Assembly (NCBI GenBank): GCA_004009845.1
Contig: RMBW01000033.1
Coordinates: 124,001 to 188,000 of the forward strand
Reading direction: 5' to 3'
DNA from: Davidsoniella eucalypti
Lineage: Eukaryota > Ascomycota > Sordariomycetes > Microascales > Ceratocystidaceae
DNA: 64,000 bases
The translations under genes were made by a program, and so were the position numbers. The notes beneath the pieces are model-generated. The model was not told where the DNA came from and did no database searches. It worked only from the letters and a program-made list of their open reading frames with translations. Positions 35,449 to 44,860 of the stretch are shown in pieces. How positions within the stretch are numbered: position 1 is the stretch's first letter; each line of letters begins with the position of its first letter.

Positions 35449-36455
35449 ATGTCCGCTGTTAACCTACAAGAAATTCATGACTGGATGAAGGAGCTTGCCT
35501 ACCGGGCCGGCAACAAGATTCTTCTCGCCAATCCGCAGGACCTAGATACAGACACTAAGCTTAACTGTAAGACGACCAGCAGATGGGATTCCCCGGGCAT
35601 CTGCAATGATCCTGTGACACATAAGTATAAAAAAACGTTGACTAACTATACTATGATATATCTCTATTGGTAGCTGCCGACATTGTTACCGAATGTGACA
35701 AGGCAGTGGAAGAAATGATCGCTGCCGAAGCCAAACTTAAATATCCCGAGATCTCCTTCATGGGCGAAGAAACCTACCAGCCAGGCGTCAAGATCGGCCC
35801 GGAACCAACCTTCATCGTGGACCCTATCGATGGCACGACCAACTTCGTACACGGCTTCCCCAACGCCTGCGTATCTATTGGCCTAGCCATCAACCGTGAA
35901 CCCGTAATCGGCGTAATTTACAACCCCTTCCAAGACCTCCTCTACAGCGCCATCAAAGGCCAGGGAGCCTACCAACTCCGCGGCAAGGAACCCCAGCGTC
36001 GTCTGCCACTAAGGAGCAAGACATATCCACCTCCCCCACTAAACAAGCTTGATACCGCGCTAGTAGGCTTCGAGTGCGGCTCGGATCGTTCCGGCTCCAA
36101 CTATCAGCTCAAGTTGGATGTGTTCCGGAAGTTGACGCTACCGAAGGATCAAGGTGGCTATATGGTCCACTCGACACGTGCCCTGGGATCGGCGGCGCTG
36201 AATATCTGCGCCGTGGCTGCGGGCCAGCTGGATATCTACTGGGAGGGCGGCTGCTATGCGTGGGACGTGTGTGCGGCTTGGTGTATCTTGGCTGAGGCTG
36301 GCGGCCGTATGGTTAGTGGTAAGCCGGGTGTCTGGAAATGCGAACTAGAGGACAGAGATTATCTTTGTGTTCGTGGAGCTTCGTCGGGCCAGGAAGGTCT
36401 GATCGAGGAGTTTTGGAGCACGATGGATAGTCGTTCGCTGTCCTATAATATTTAG
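35449..36455 (+). CDS. inositol-1-monophosphatase
   Basis: Mg-dependent hydrolysis of inositol monophosphate to free inositol, feeding phosphoinositide recycling. Two exons, 35449-35566 and 35674-36455; the intron (107 bp) has GTAAGA and GGTAG ends and the join gives KLNSADIVTECDKAVE. The 299-residue product has the usual family length. Metal and substrate motifs are complete: FMGEET (E71/E72 region), VDPIDGTTNFVHGFPN (D89, D92), and YAWDVCAAWCILAEAGGRM (D237). A short insertion (RGKEPQRRLPLRSKTYPPPP) precedes the GFECG strand. Similar proteins also occur in fungal quinate-utilisation clusters (QutG/Qa-x), but no quinate gene is nearby, so a general housekeeping role is more likely. The gene is bracketed by the 40-bp repeats. 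Confidence 0.94.
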
Positions 36456-37494
36456 ATCATGGATATTCGATTAGTTAGCTTTTGAGTGCGGAAACAGTCC
36501 ATGCATAGTATCATAAGAAGAGATCTTGGTTAGTTTATGCCTGATGTTAAAGAACCGAAAACTATGACCTATTGAGTGGTGATAGTTGATAGTTGTAAGT
36601 ACTGTTAGATATCGATAACCTAGAGGCTTAGGGGCATATATCCAGTGTCATAAACCCACGTGGGTACAAAGGACGAGAGGCGAGGAGTTTCTCAGGTAGA
36701 CCTTGTAGCCATACACGTTTCCAAGAACATAGTTAGGTGACTAACTAACAAAGATTGCGTTTGACAGCCCATAAAACAACAATTAAATGCCTAATGAAAC
36801 CTTCCTCTAACTGAAGCTGTAGTCAGCTGACACCAGTGGCTTTTATTACTAGTTGTAGACTGAAAGAATCTAAGAGTTGGTTGATTAGAATGAATGCCTA
36901 CGGGAAACCCTTGGGAGATATCAATTTACATACAATCAGGTACATCTGCACATAGAAAAAATTACTATGACTTACTTTCTCTTCCGGTAGTCTCATAAAA
37001 AGATATCTGCTGCAAACTGAAAGATTAAACAGTTTGCAAGGAAAGACCTTTATTCGCTGCCAAGATATACTTTGATACATTTTTCATTGTATGTATCATT
37101 TAGGTACTGTTTCTAGCATCATCTTTGGGTTAGATGGATATAGACTTTAGAATCCCAAATAGTTGTGAGTGATAATAAAACGATGATTTTATTTAATCAT
37201 TGAGATTCGTGACAGAAAACCCTAAACCATAGATAACAGACAAGCAAGATATAACAAGAAAGCAACACAAGGCTCATAGACTACCTATCCGTACAGTCCA
37301 TTACATAATCCAAGTAGGCATTATATATCTTCCACATACACACCAGTCAGTAGCCTTGACACACGCCGTCACCCCCTCAATATTGCCATGGAAGAAAGCT
37401 GGATTTCATAACGACAACCCTATGTAGAAAGATATGTCTCAATGTGGTAGAAGGAGAAGATAATATGAGAAGCTCATCAAAAGACAAAAGGTCT
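36456..37494. other. interval between convergent inositol monophosphatase and membrane-protein genes
   Basis: 3' flanks of two convergent genes. Besides the right copy of the 40-bp repeat I see no gene or structured element. Confidence 0.5.
36773..36811 (+). repeat. 40-bp direct repeat, right copy (3' of inositol monophosphatase)
   Basis: Pairs with 34800-34839: four differences, including one single-base gap, over about 40 positions. It lies 320 bases past the stop codon of the phosphatase. Confidence 0.75.
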
Positions 37495-38239
37495 TCAAAC
37501 ATCTTCCCGGAAGATTGACCGCCGCTCAGGACTCATATTCGCCGGGTGTGGGCCCGAAGGCTGGTATGGAGATGAAGACTTTTGACCCTGCGCTGGCTGT
37601 CCATAGGGACCCAAGCTGCGCACCGACATATTGCTCGGCTGTGCTTCATCACCGAATGGGTTGGCCCGCGACGGTTCCGGGCCGGGATCTCTACTCCGCG
37701 ACCGACCGCGGGGTTCATCAGCATCGGGGTCAAGGGTGGCTCTTGATACACCAGCTGCCGGTGTGGATGCCAGGTTCATGTTGTAGCTACTACCGTTAGG
37801 CTGGTAGCGAGTGTCCTGCTGGAAACGATGGTCGTCCATCTCGGCTTCGTAGCCATAGTCGGCACGTGCATCCCAGGCCTCATCATCGTGGCGAGCGCCT
37901 TCGTAGGCACCAGCCGCAGACCGGTTGTTCTGATTCTTGAAGGCACCGATACGCTGCTTGAACCAGCCGCCTATTCCGCCTTCAGATCTACTACCGCTAG
38001 CATATGGATCGAGGGATTTTGTCGACCGGAATGGGTTATACGACGAGAGTGATGGAGGAGGTAGCTAATCAGCAACATATTAGTACCTATCAGTGCTATA
38101 GTGCTATACGAGCAAGGCGACATCGGAAACTTACTCCTAGCTTGCGCGCACGAATCTGTGTGTATCCCACCCATCCAATGGCTCCGACGTTAACGATCAC
38201 GAGGACGGCAATGAAGAAGCCGCCTACTGCCGACACCAT
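37495..38239 (-). CDS. small single-pass membrane protein, conserved in filamentous ascomycetes, function unknown
   Basis: Two exons, 38239-38135 and 38064-37495; the 70-bp intron has GTAAGT and GATTAG ends with TACTAAT before the acceptor. The product has 224 residues. Residues 3-25 (SAVGGFFIAVLVIVNVGAIG) form one membrane segment followed by a basic QIRARK, so the long C-terminal tail is probably cytosolic. After the junction come YNPFRSTKSLDPYASGS, the conserved GGIGGWFKQRIGAFKNQ block, AAGAYEGARHDDEAWDAR, then low-complexity disordered sequence with RGRSRSRD and a conserved end MSPERRSIFRED. From memory, homologues with this plan in Pezizomycotina are often labelled 'acid phosphatase-like', but no phosphatase motif is visible, so I do not assign that activity. 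It is convergent with the inositol monophosphatase. Confidence 0.82.
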
Positions 38240-39480
38240 AGTGAAGGTAGGAATGAATAGAATAAAGCAGGGAGGTGTGCGTGGTGGTAGGCTATCGGAA
38301 GCGATGGAAGATTGAGAAAAGTAAGGCCAGAAGCGATCGATGATGACGCTGACGTTTTCCCAGACGAGAGGTCCGACCAGCGAAGATGGAACTTTCCAGC
38401 TCTTTTTGATATTGATATTTCTACTTTTCGCCTTGTTTGCTAGCTTATCAAACAGATCTGAGTGTCGATGGAAGTTGGGTCGTATTTGAAAGAGTGATTG
38501 TTTTTGCTCTCTTGATATTTTTCAACGACCAACGGGGTTTAGCCGCTAATCTACGGCTGGTTTGGTCGAGAGAATGAGCGATAATTAGCAATTAACCCAG
38601 ACGTAGAACTAGAGTGCTTCTAGAGAAACTAAGCTTAGCAGTAAGGTGAGGGCGGTGGAGATGGGTTAAGCAAAGCTCGAGCTTTAGCTATAAGAAAACA
38701 GATCGCGGCACGTAGGCAGAAACGAAAAGTCGATATGCTGAGTATCAGTATCTGGTAACCGGTGACGTTTGTTTATTGATGCTGTGGTTTGGATAGGCGA
38801 TGATTGTTTGTTTGGAGAAGATCGTGGCGTGTTTTTCGATGTTTGATGTGTTTCTAGGGTTTTTAGATGGGAAAGAAAAAAAAGAAGCGAGCGAGAAGAT
38901 CCCGGCGTTTTCATGTGGGTTTTCACGCTTTAGATCAATCAAGCTTTCCGTATAAAACTAAGGGAAGGGGAAAATAGAAAGGAAAAAAAGTCTATCTGGA
39001 GGCGAAGCAAGCACTAAGAATCCCTGAAAACCCCCGGGGTTAGGTATTTTTAGATCATCTAAGCTGTATCTGCTGTAGTAACTAGGGTTACCGGAACGAA
39101 TCAAAGCATTTATTCTCACTGCTGTGCGCCGCGGTTGTATATAGAAACAAAGCCAAAAGGGAGCGGTCACGGAAAACGAAAGACATTATATCGATAGCGA
39201 TGGCTTGTTTTTCTTGCCAATCATAGATGTGTGCATATCAGGGAATGATAAAGTGATGCAGAAAGAAGGCATTAGCCTAGAAAGGTTTAAAGCTATGATA
39301 CGGCTCAACCTTAAGTCAACATACAACGAATTAGTTTGTTACTTTATTGGCCTATTGGCTATCATTGTTATTCATGATGACCAGGCTAAATGAAGATTCA
39401 TAGTTGAGAGAACAACTATTGATATGCACTGCGTCGATTGGGGTTGCCTCTTTATAGCTATGTACATATATAGTTGCTAA
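38240..39480. other. promoter region of the membrane-protein gene, otherwise empty
   Basis: Upstream region of the minus-strand gene at 37495-38239. Only short non-coding-like frames are present on both strands. The right edge is the A/T-rich flank of a LINE 3' end. Confidence 0.45.
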
Positions 39481-39548
39481 TGATGATGATGATGATTATA
39501 TTTATGGTCTAGAGATTTATCTAAGAGCTCCTTTTCGACTCCAGGCGA
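39481..39548 (-). mobile_element. LINE 3' end with ATC-repeat tail (left copy)
   Basis: Read on the minus strand, the sequence ...GGAGTCGAAAAGGAGCTCTTAGA...TCTAGACCATAAATATAATCATCATCATC ends in an ATC microsatellite. It is over 90 percent identical to 43779-43845, which terminates a recognisable LINE remnant in the same orientation. The element body probably continues rightward to roughly 39800, where a hydrophilic frame (MALEETLLIEVQKIAKEK) occurs, but its 5' limit cannot be set. Confidence 0.6.
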
Positions 39549-40136
39549 AGATGATATAGGAGAGACTACAGATTTCTTTGCGACATAGCTTCCAAGGTAT
39601 AATTGCAATGGCAAAGAGACAATGGAAGAGGTTTGGTTCCAGAGTTAGACTAATCCTTAGGGGGACCCCCTCAGACCTCCTCCTCAAATATCTTTGATGC
39701 GTTGCTTTGCTCGTTTCTGTTTTCTGTTTTTTCTTTTGCAATTTTCTGGACCTCTATTAGGAGGGTTTCTTCGAGGGCCATTAGGGTCTCTCGATGTCTA
39801 ACGATCCACTAGGGTTGGATCTACGTGATCTACGTAAAGATGTAAAATGATAAATAAATAAATAGTCCTAACTAAGTATTGCCAATGCCAACAATGACAC
39901 AAAATTTGATGTTTACTTTCTCTTTTCTAGAATGAACATATGTAAAAGACAATATAACAGCTGAAAAAAACAGTAATAACTGCATAGCTATAACTTAGCA
40001 TCTAATTACTGGTTATGAACAGTATTTGAGAACATAATCAACCATAAAGATATATTTACTAGGCAATTCAAGAACACCACAACAGCTATTTATAAGGAGC
40101 TAATATCATACTATTCAAAACTAAGTACAAAGCAGG
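39549..40136. other. probable LINE-derived and 3' flanking sequence of the kinase-like gene
   Basis: The left half appears to belong to the LINE tail at 39481-39548. The right half is A/T-rich 3' flank of the kinase-like gene. No intact gene is seen. Confidence 0.35.
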
Positions 40137-42773
40137 TTAGAAGCCAACTTCCAATTGTTGATGCCACCTTCCTAGATCCACCTTCTTGGGGTGAGCAACA
40201 GAACCGAACACACCCTTTCTCTTGGTGGCTGTTGAGGGCCCAACATAGCTAGCCCTCTCAAAATCAATAACCATCAAGTCATCACATTCCTCATTATAGA
40301 GTAGATTCTGTAGTCTGATATCCCCATGACTAACACCCAACTCTTGAAGTTTCGCAAGTTGTCGGTCAATGTTCCACCCATCAAGCCTACAAAGCCACTT
40401 GCCCCCATATGACAACAAAAGCATATGGTTGTTGATCCTGAAATCAACACAGATATTTTGCTCCATAGCAACATCACCAAGACAAACGGGGACAACACTT
40501 CCTTGTACATCAACTAGGTGGTTGTACATGCTAACCTCACGATGAAGCAAGCCAACATTTTGTTCCTCCACTGCCTTTCCTACCAAGGTATACCCAAATG
40601 GGTGAGCAGTAACCTTGACCAAGCAACCAACAGCACCACGAAGATCCAAAACCTCACAGTCGTTATCAAGGTTCGTATCAAGCTGGGCCTTGATAGTAGT
40701 CAAAAGCTGAGACTGATTGATGGGGTGATGCTGTGTATAATCAAACATGGAGGAATTAGAAGGGGCAACCGGGGATTTAGCTTGTAAGTGAAGCTTATAG
40801 TTAGGACACTTCTTATCGAGTTGTCGATTGAACTTGAGGCCAAGTAGACAAGCCTGTGTACAATATTCATCAAGTGGGGGCCTGGCAACTGGGTCAACGG
40901 CGTGTTGTTTCCCAGTTACATTCGAGGATGGGCCTGAGCTGTTACCACCACTGGACCCGCGAGGATTCGACTGAGAGGAAGTACTCTGTCTCAAAGCTAG
41001 GTTTTGGTCACCACGGGAATTGCTTGAGGCATATTTAGTTCCAACTTTGGCGAGAAGTCCGTGTCGAGAATACTTTTCTTGGATGGTTAAAGGAGATGCC
41101 TGAAGTGACAAAAGCAAAAGTGTCATGATATGAGCAATCGGTGTCTGCTTTATATTGTCAAGCTGGTCTGTAATTTCGTCGTCATGGACAGGGATGTCTT
41201 CAGCAGAGCAGAAAGGAATGCCAGATACATCTTTTCGAGGAATAGAAAGATGATAATAGACCTTAGTGGGATCAAGAGCATCAATGTGTAGAAAGATCAT
41301 ACATTCGCCAGTCATCACATAGCCATAGCTAACTCCATCAGATTGCATGTAATGGAATAGCTGTGTTATAGCATGACTGACCATCTTACTTCCTCGGCCA
41401 TGATCAAACTCTGCGTTAGAGGTAAAATTACAAGACAGTGGTGAGCCTGATCGATCTAGCAAAGATTGGGCAAGAATTTCGGGTGTAAGCTTGTGGGCAG
41501 CCTTGTATTCAGTGATATAGAGCCGCTTGGAAGGACGAGTTTTGTCCTTATAATGACCAAAACACCGGCTATCAGGCTCATAAGCTCTTCTGCTAGGTTT
41601 TGCGAATTTGGCGGTAGGAGTGTCGGCAACAGGGGAGTGAGCAGATCTTTTTCTGCTAGACTCAAGATGAGCTCTGGTTTGGGAACGAGTAGATCGGAGG
41701 CATGACCCAGTATCAAGCTGGCTGGACTGTGGTGGAGGGATGGCAACAGTAGAATGTATACCATCAAGTTCCTCAATACAATCTTGTTCTGGAGGACCAT
41801 TTTCACCTAGATCCTGACCTTCTTGAAGGAATTGTTCGATTCTGTTATTTGTCGTGAAGGATACATCGTTGAAATCCTGATTGATACTAATGAACTTGTT
41901 GTATGTATCAGTGTCATTTACATCAACCTTTAGCTTAGAATCTAGATAAACGAGGATAATGATTATGACGAATCTTTCAATAGCATGATCAGAGAACAAA
42001 TATGCCTCTTTTTCAGTAGCTAATACAACATATGGCTTCACGTCTTTTTGGTAAGAATCCATAGTGTGTAAACTCCGAAATAGTGGTTGTTGGCCAAATA
42101 CAGCAGAAAGATGGGAAAACGAATCATTGTGTTGCTCTTGAAAATCAGCCCACGGTACAAGCTGACGAGGGTACCATCGACCGTTGACTGAAGTAGATCC
42201 ACCAGTTGAGCAAAGCTTATGCTCCTTATCGTGTACTTTCAAAAGTTGAAAAATGCAGGCGTAGCAGTAGTAGAGAAATGGAATAAAAGGTAGATACCGT
42301 GTGGTATTTTCGACAGCTTCTCTGGCGATCCGTTCTTTCTCGGTGCGTGCTTCGGCTGCTTTGACGAGTTCTTCATTCTCGAGTCGTTCTTTCTCGGTGC
42401 GTGCTTCGGCTGCTTTGACGAGTTCTTCATTCTCGAGTCGTTCTTTCTCGGTGCGTGCTTCGGCTGCTTCTCTGGCGATTCGTTCTTCTTCGGAGCGGGC
42501 TTCGGCTGCTTCAGCGCGTGCCTCGGCTGCTTCTCTGGCGAGTCGTTCTTTCTCGGTGCGTGCTTCAAGTTTTTTGGCGTTTTCTTCATTCTCGAGTCGT
42601 TCTTTCTCGATGCGTGCATTGGCTGCTTTGATGATTTTGGCGTTTTCTTCGTCGTGCTGTTGCTTTTGTCTTTGGAGAGCTTCCGCAATAGCCCTGTCTA
42701 GATTACTTTGGCTCGGCATTGCTTCGGACTCAGGGGCCGATGGTGCTTCCACTTCATCAATTTCATTACCCAT
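40137..42773 (-). CDS. coiled-coil, nuclease-like and kinase-like fusion protein (fungal expanded family)
   Basis: 878 residues, one exon, from the ATG at 42773. Residues ~25-155 are a highly charged coiled coil built from Glu/Lys/Arg/Ala repeats. Residues ~155-300 form a conserved family domain (YYCYACIFQLLKVHDKEH; GGSTSVNGRWYPRQLVPW). Residues ~395-510 look like a restriction-endonuclease core: D401, then LYITEYKAAHKLTPE (E422-x-K424), and SYGYVMTGECMIFLHI. YCTQACLLGLKFNRQLDKKCP (two Cys ends) precedes the kinase fold. In the kinase, K733 is the likely ATP lysine, E746 the C-helix Glu, VSHGDIRLQN the catalytic loop (H816, D818, N823) and MVIDFERA the metal Asp (D837). The lobe is compact, as in HGD-type kinase-like proteins. 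The same plan recurs across Pezizomycotina; function unknown. Codons end in A/T, and the gene lies between LINE tails, suggesting accessory status. Confidence 0.85.
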   Translation of the reverse strand: MGNEIDEVEAPSAPESEAMPSQSNLDRAIAEALQRQKQQHDEENAKIIKAANARIEKERLENEENAKKLEARTEKERLAREAAEARAEAAEARSEEERIAREAAEARTEKERLENEELVKAAEARTEKERLENEELVKAAEARTEKERIAREAVENTTRYLPFIPFLYYCYACIFQLLKVHDKEHKLCSTGGSTSVNGRWYPRQLVPWADFQEQHNDSFSHLSAVFGQQPLFRSLHTMDSYQKDVKPYVVLATEKEAYLFSDHAIERFVIIIILVYLDSKLKVDVNDTDTYNKFISINQDFNDVSFTTNNRIEQFLQEGQDLGENGPPEQDCIEELDGIHSTVAIPPPQSSQLDTGSCLRSTRSQTRAHLESSRKRSAHSPVADTPTAKFAKPSRRAYEPDSRCFGHYKDKTRPSKRLYITEYKAAHKLTPEILAQSLLDRSGSPLSCNFTSNAEFDHGRGSKMVSHAITQLFHYMQSDGVSYGYVMTGECMIFLHIDALDPTKVYYHLSIPRKDVSGIPFCSAEDIPVHDDEITDQLDNIKQTPIAHIMTLLLLSLQASPLTIQEKYSRHGLLAKVGTKYASSNSRGDQNLALRQSTSSQSNPRGSSGGNSSGPSSNVTGKQHAVDPVARPPLDEYCTQACLLGLKFNRQLDKKCPNYKLHLQAKSPVAPSNSSMFDYTQHHPINQSQLLTTIKAQLDTNLDNDCEVLDLRGAVGCLVKVTAHPFGYTLVGKAVEEQNVGLLHREVSMYNHLVDVQGSVVPVCLGDVAMEQNICVDFRINNHMLLLSYGGKWLCRLDGWNIDRQLAKLQELGVSHGDIRLQNLLYNEECDDLMVIDFERASYVGPSTATKRKGVFGSVAHPKKVDLGRWHQQLEVGF
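42333..42440 (-). repeat. 54-bp tandem repeat inside the coiled-coil coding region
   Basis: Two perfect 54-bp units (42333-42386 and 42387-42440) and a partial third encode the 18-residue unit ARTEKERLENEELVKAAE. Looser versions extend over about 42316-42640. Perfect identity at synonymous sites indicates recent slippage or unequal exchange, so coiled-coil length probably varies between strains. Confidence 0.9.
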
Positions 42774-43778
42774 GATTGGCAAATCGATGTGTGAGTAGAG
42801 AAAGGGAAGAATAGATGATATGTAGTTGTAGAAGTATTGTGGAATGATAGATAGAGAGAAATGAAGATCAAGGAATCAGAAGTGAAAGGTGTGGTTGATT
42901 GTTGTTGTTATTATTGTCCTTGGGTGACAAGGTTAGGCAGCCACCATGGTGTTAGGCTGGGTTTGAGAAATACCTTTATGGTCATGTGACACATGCTATA
43001 TCAAGGGTTTGTACAGATTGGATGGGATGGTACAAACAAACCGAGCTACATTAAGTCACAACCATTTTCATGCCAAACTGCTCAAAGTCTTGCTCGCTTA
43101 AAGCCCATCCGAATTTTGAAGTAGGTGGCTAAGATTCCATCACACAGAATAGCTAGTAGCACTCCACAGGCTATAACGACTACCCATTATGAATCACCCC
43201 TAAGCTTGTTAAAAGACCAACTTAACTTTTAGAAGCATAATGCAAACTTGTAAATTAATGAGCAGCTTCACTGGAAACCTCACTTGCTGTACAAAATTAC
43301 AAGCTTTTCTTTGGGACTAGATTTTAGTCCTTGGGGGCATGATAAACCACTTCAAAGATGGACCAAAATTCTTCATCTTGCCAAAGCCTTCATACTCATA
43401 TTCTTCAAGCTTTACATCCTTCTGTCAACTGTTCTCTCTGCATGAAAATGATATATTCAATGGAACTACTCATAAATGTCTCACTCTGAGCTCTGTAGTG
43501 GCAAAACTTTATATATGCGGAGAACAGTTAGCTTACATGACTTTGATAATAGGAAGATGTCACCTTGCAAAATAAGCAGTTTTTACAAGGCTTGAAGGGA
43601 TCATAATGATGATTCCATTGTTATAGGCGGAGATACTTGAAGTATTCCCCCTACAGTAAAAATGTAAGAAAAAAAACATACTATATGTAGGAGGTTGAGA
43701 TAACAATAAAAACACGGCAAGGTATGCGATCAGGATGGTTATGACGTTGATGGAGATAAAGAAATTTGCTCTAGATTT
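42774..43778. other. promoter region of the kinase-like gene, then unassigned sequence
   Basis: The first few hundred bases are upstream sequence of the minus-strand kinase-like gene. The remainder to the LINE tail is A/T-rich and shows no gene. Confidence 0.4.
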
Positions 43779-44860
43779 TGATGATGATGATTTTATTTAT
43801 AGTCTAGAGATTTGTCTAAGAGCTCCTTTTCGACTCCGGGCGAGGCCGTGTTTTCTTTTTTTCTATGTTCCTAGTCTGGCATCTATCCCTTTTACAGCAG
43901 CAACACGTACGTCTCCTTTTAAAGCAAAAGCAAAAGCAAAAAAAAAAAAAAAGAAGAGAGATTTCCATGATCCTCAACCCTGTTCTCTCTGCAGTGGCTG
44001 TGCCTGTTTTTGTGCCTTTTTTGCCAGTGTTCTTCTACCTTTCATGGTCATGAGTAGTTTTTTGGTGAAAGGTTTCAGCCTTTTGCGACAAGTCCAGATG
44101 TAGGGTCCTTTCCTTATCTTTGCCACACCTGTAGCATTTCATTATGGCGTTCTCGTGGCCAAACCTCTCATGATATTATTTACCATGACCAGAGAGAGCG
44201 ACCAGTACCTGTCCTTGACTGATTCTTGTCTCCCCAGGTATGGCGACTTCACCTGCAGAGGGAAACCCCATTTCTCGCCTCTCCATGTTGTCTCTGATGG
44301 CTGCCTGATCGTAGAACCATTCTTTAAACTTTGCCTGTTTTTGTTCCCTGAACCACCTGTAAGCTCCTGCTATAGACATGGAGTGTTCCGGAGTGCATCA
44401 GCTCTCTCATTGCCGCCGATTCCCTTGTGCCCGGGGGGTCCAGATGCAGTCGACCTTTCTGCCTATCAGCCCATTTTTCAATGTCTGAATAAGCTTCTTG
44501 GCCTCGTCGATTGCCTCCAGGGTAGCTGTTCCTCCTTTTTTGGCAATCCATCCCTCCGAGCTTTTGAAGCATCCGTATATAGCCAGATGTCGGAGGAGGG
44601 GCAGGTTTCCTTGTGTCTCAAGTGTGCCTCTGCCGCTAAATCCTTTCCTTGCCCAGTGACCACCGCACTCGCTGGCGGGTTGTCAGTTGTTCTGCGGCAT
44701 GCCCGTACCTCGGGGGAGGTTCCGGGAGGGGTGCCAGCATGTCCACGATTCGGGGTGGAAGATGGTACCGTCTTCCGGGGCCATACCGCATTTCTCGCAG
44801 TGGATGCTTGTCGTCCAGTTGGTACCATCTAGTAGCTTCCCTTGTGACTGCATTACCCAT
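43779..44860 (-). mobile_element. decayed LINE remnant with frameshifted RNase H
   Basis: Reading leftward: DIWLYTDASK, then after a frameshift SEGWIAKKGGTATLEAIDEA and KKLIQTLKNGLIGRKVDCIW, then after a second frameshift GHKGIGGNERADALRN. These are the opening Asp strand, the central helix and the GH...GNE.AD end of a LINE-type RNase H. About 300 bases on, the remnant ends with the same 3' tail and ATC repeat as 39481-39548. It differs in sequence from the LINE at 30204, so at least two LINE families are represented. The region upstream of RNase H (44640-44860) is too decayed to identify. Confidence 0.72.

Noticed and set aside
42236..42297. Possible intron in the kinase-like gene (GTATCT...GAAAG)
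   Set aside because: Length 62 would break the frame, and the unspliced reading YYCYACIFQLLKVHDKEH matches the conserved family segment as I remember it.
44155..44832. 225-codon plus-strand frame
   Set aside because: Antisense to the decayed LINE remnant, whose minus-strand RNase H pieces explain the sequence better.
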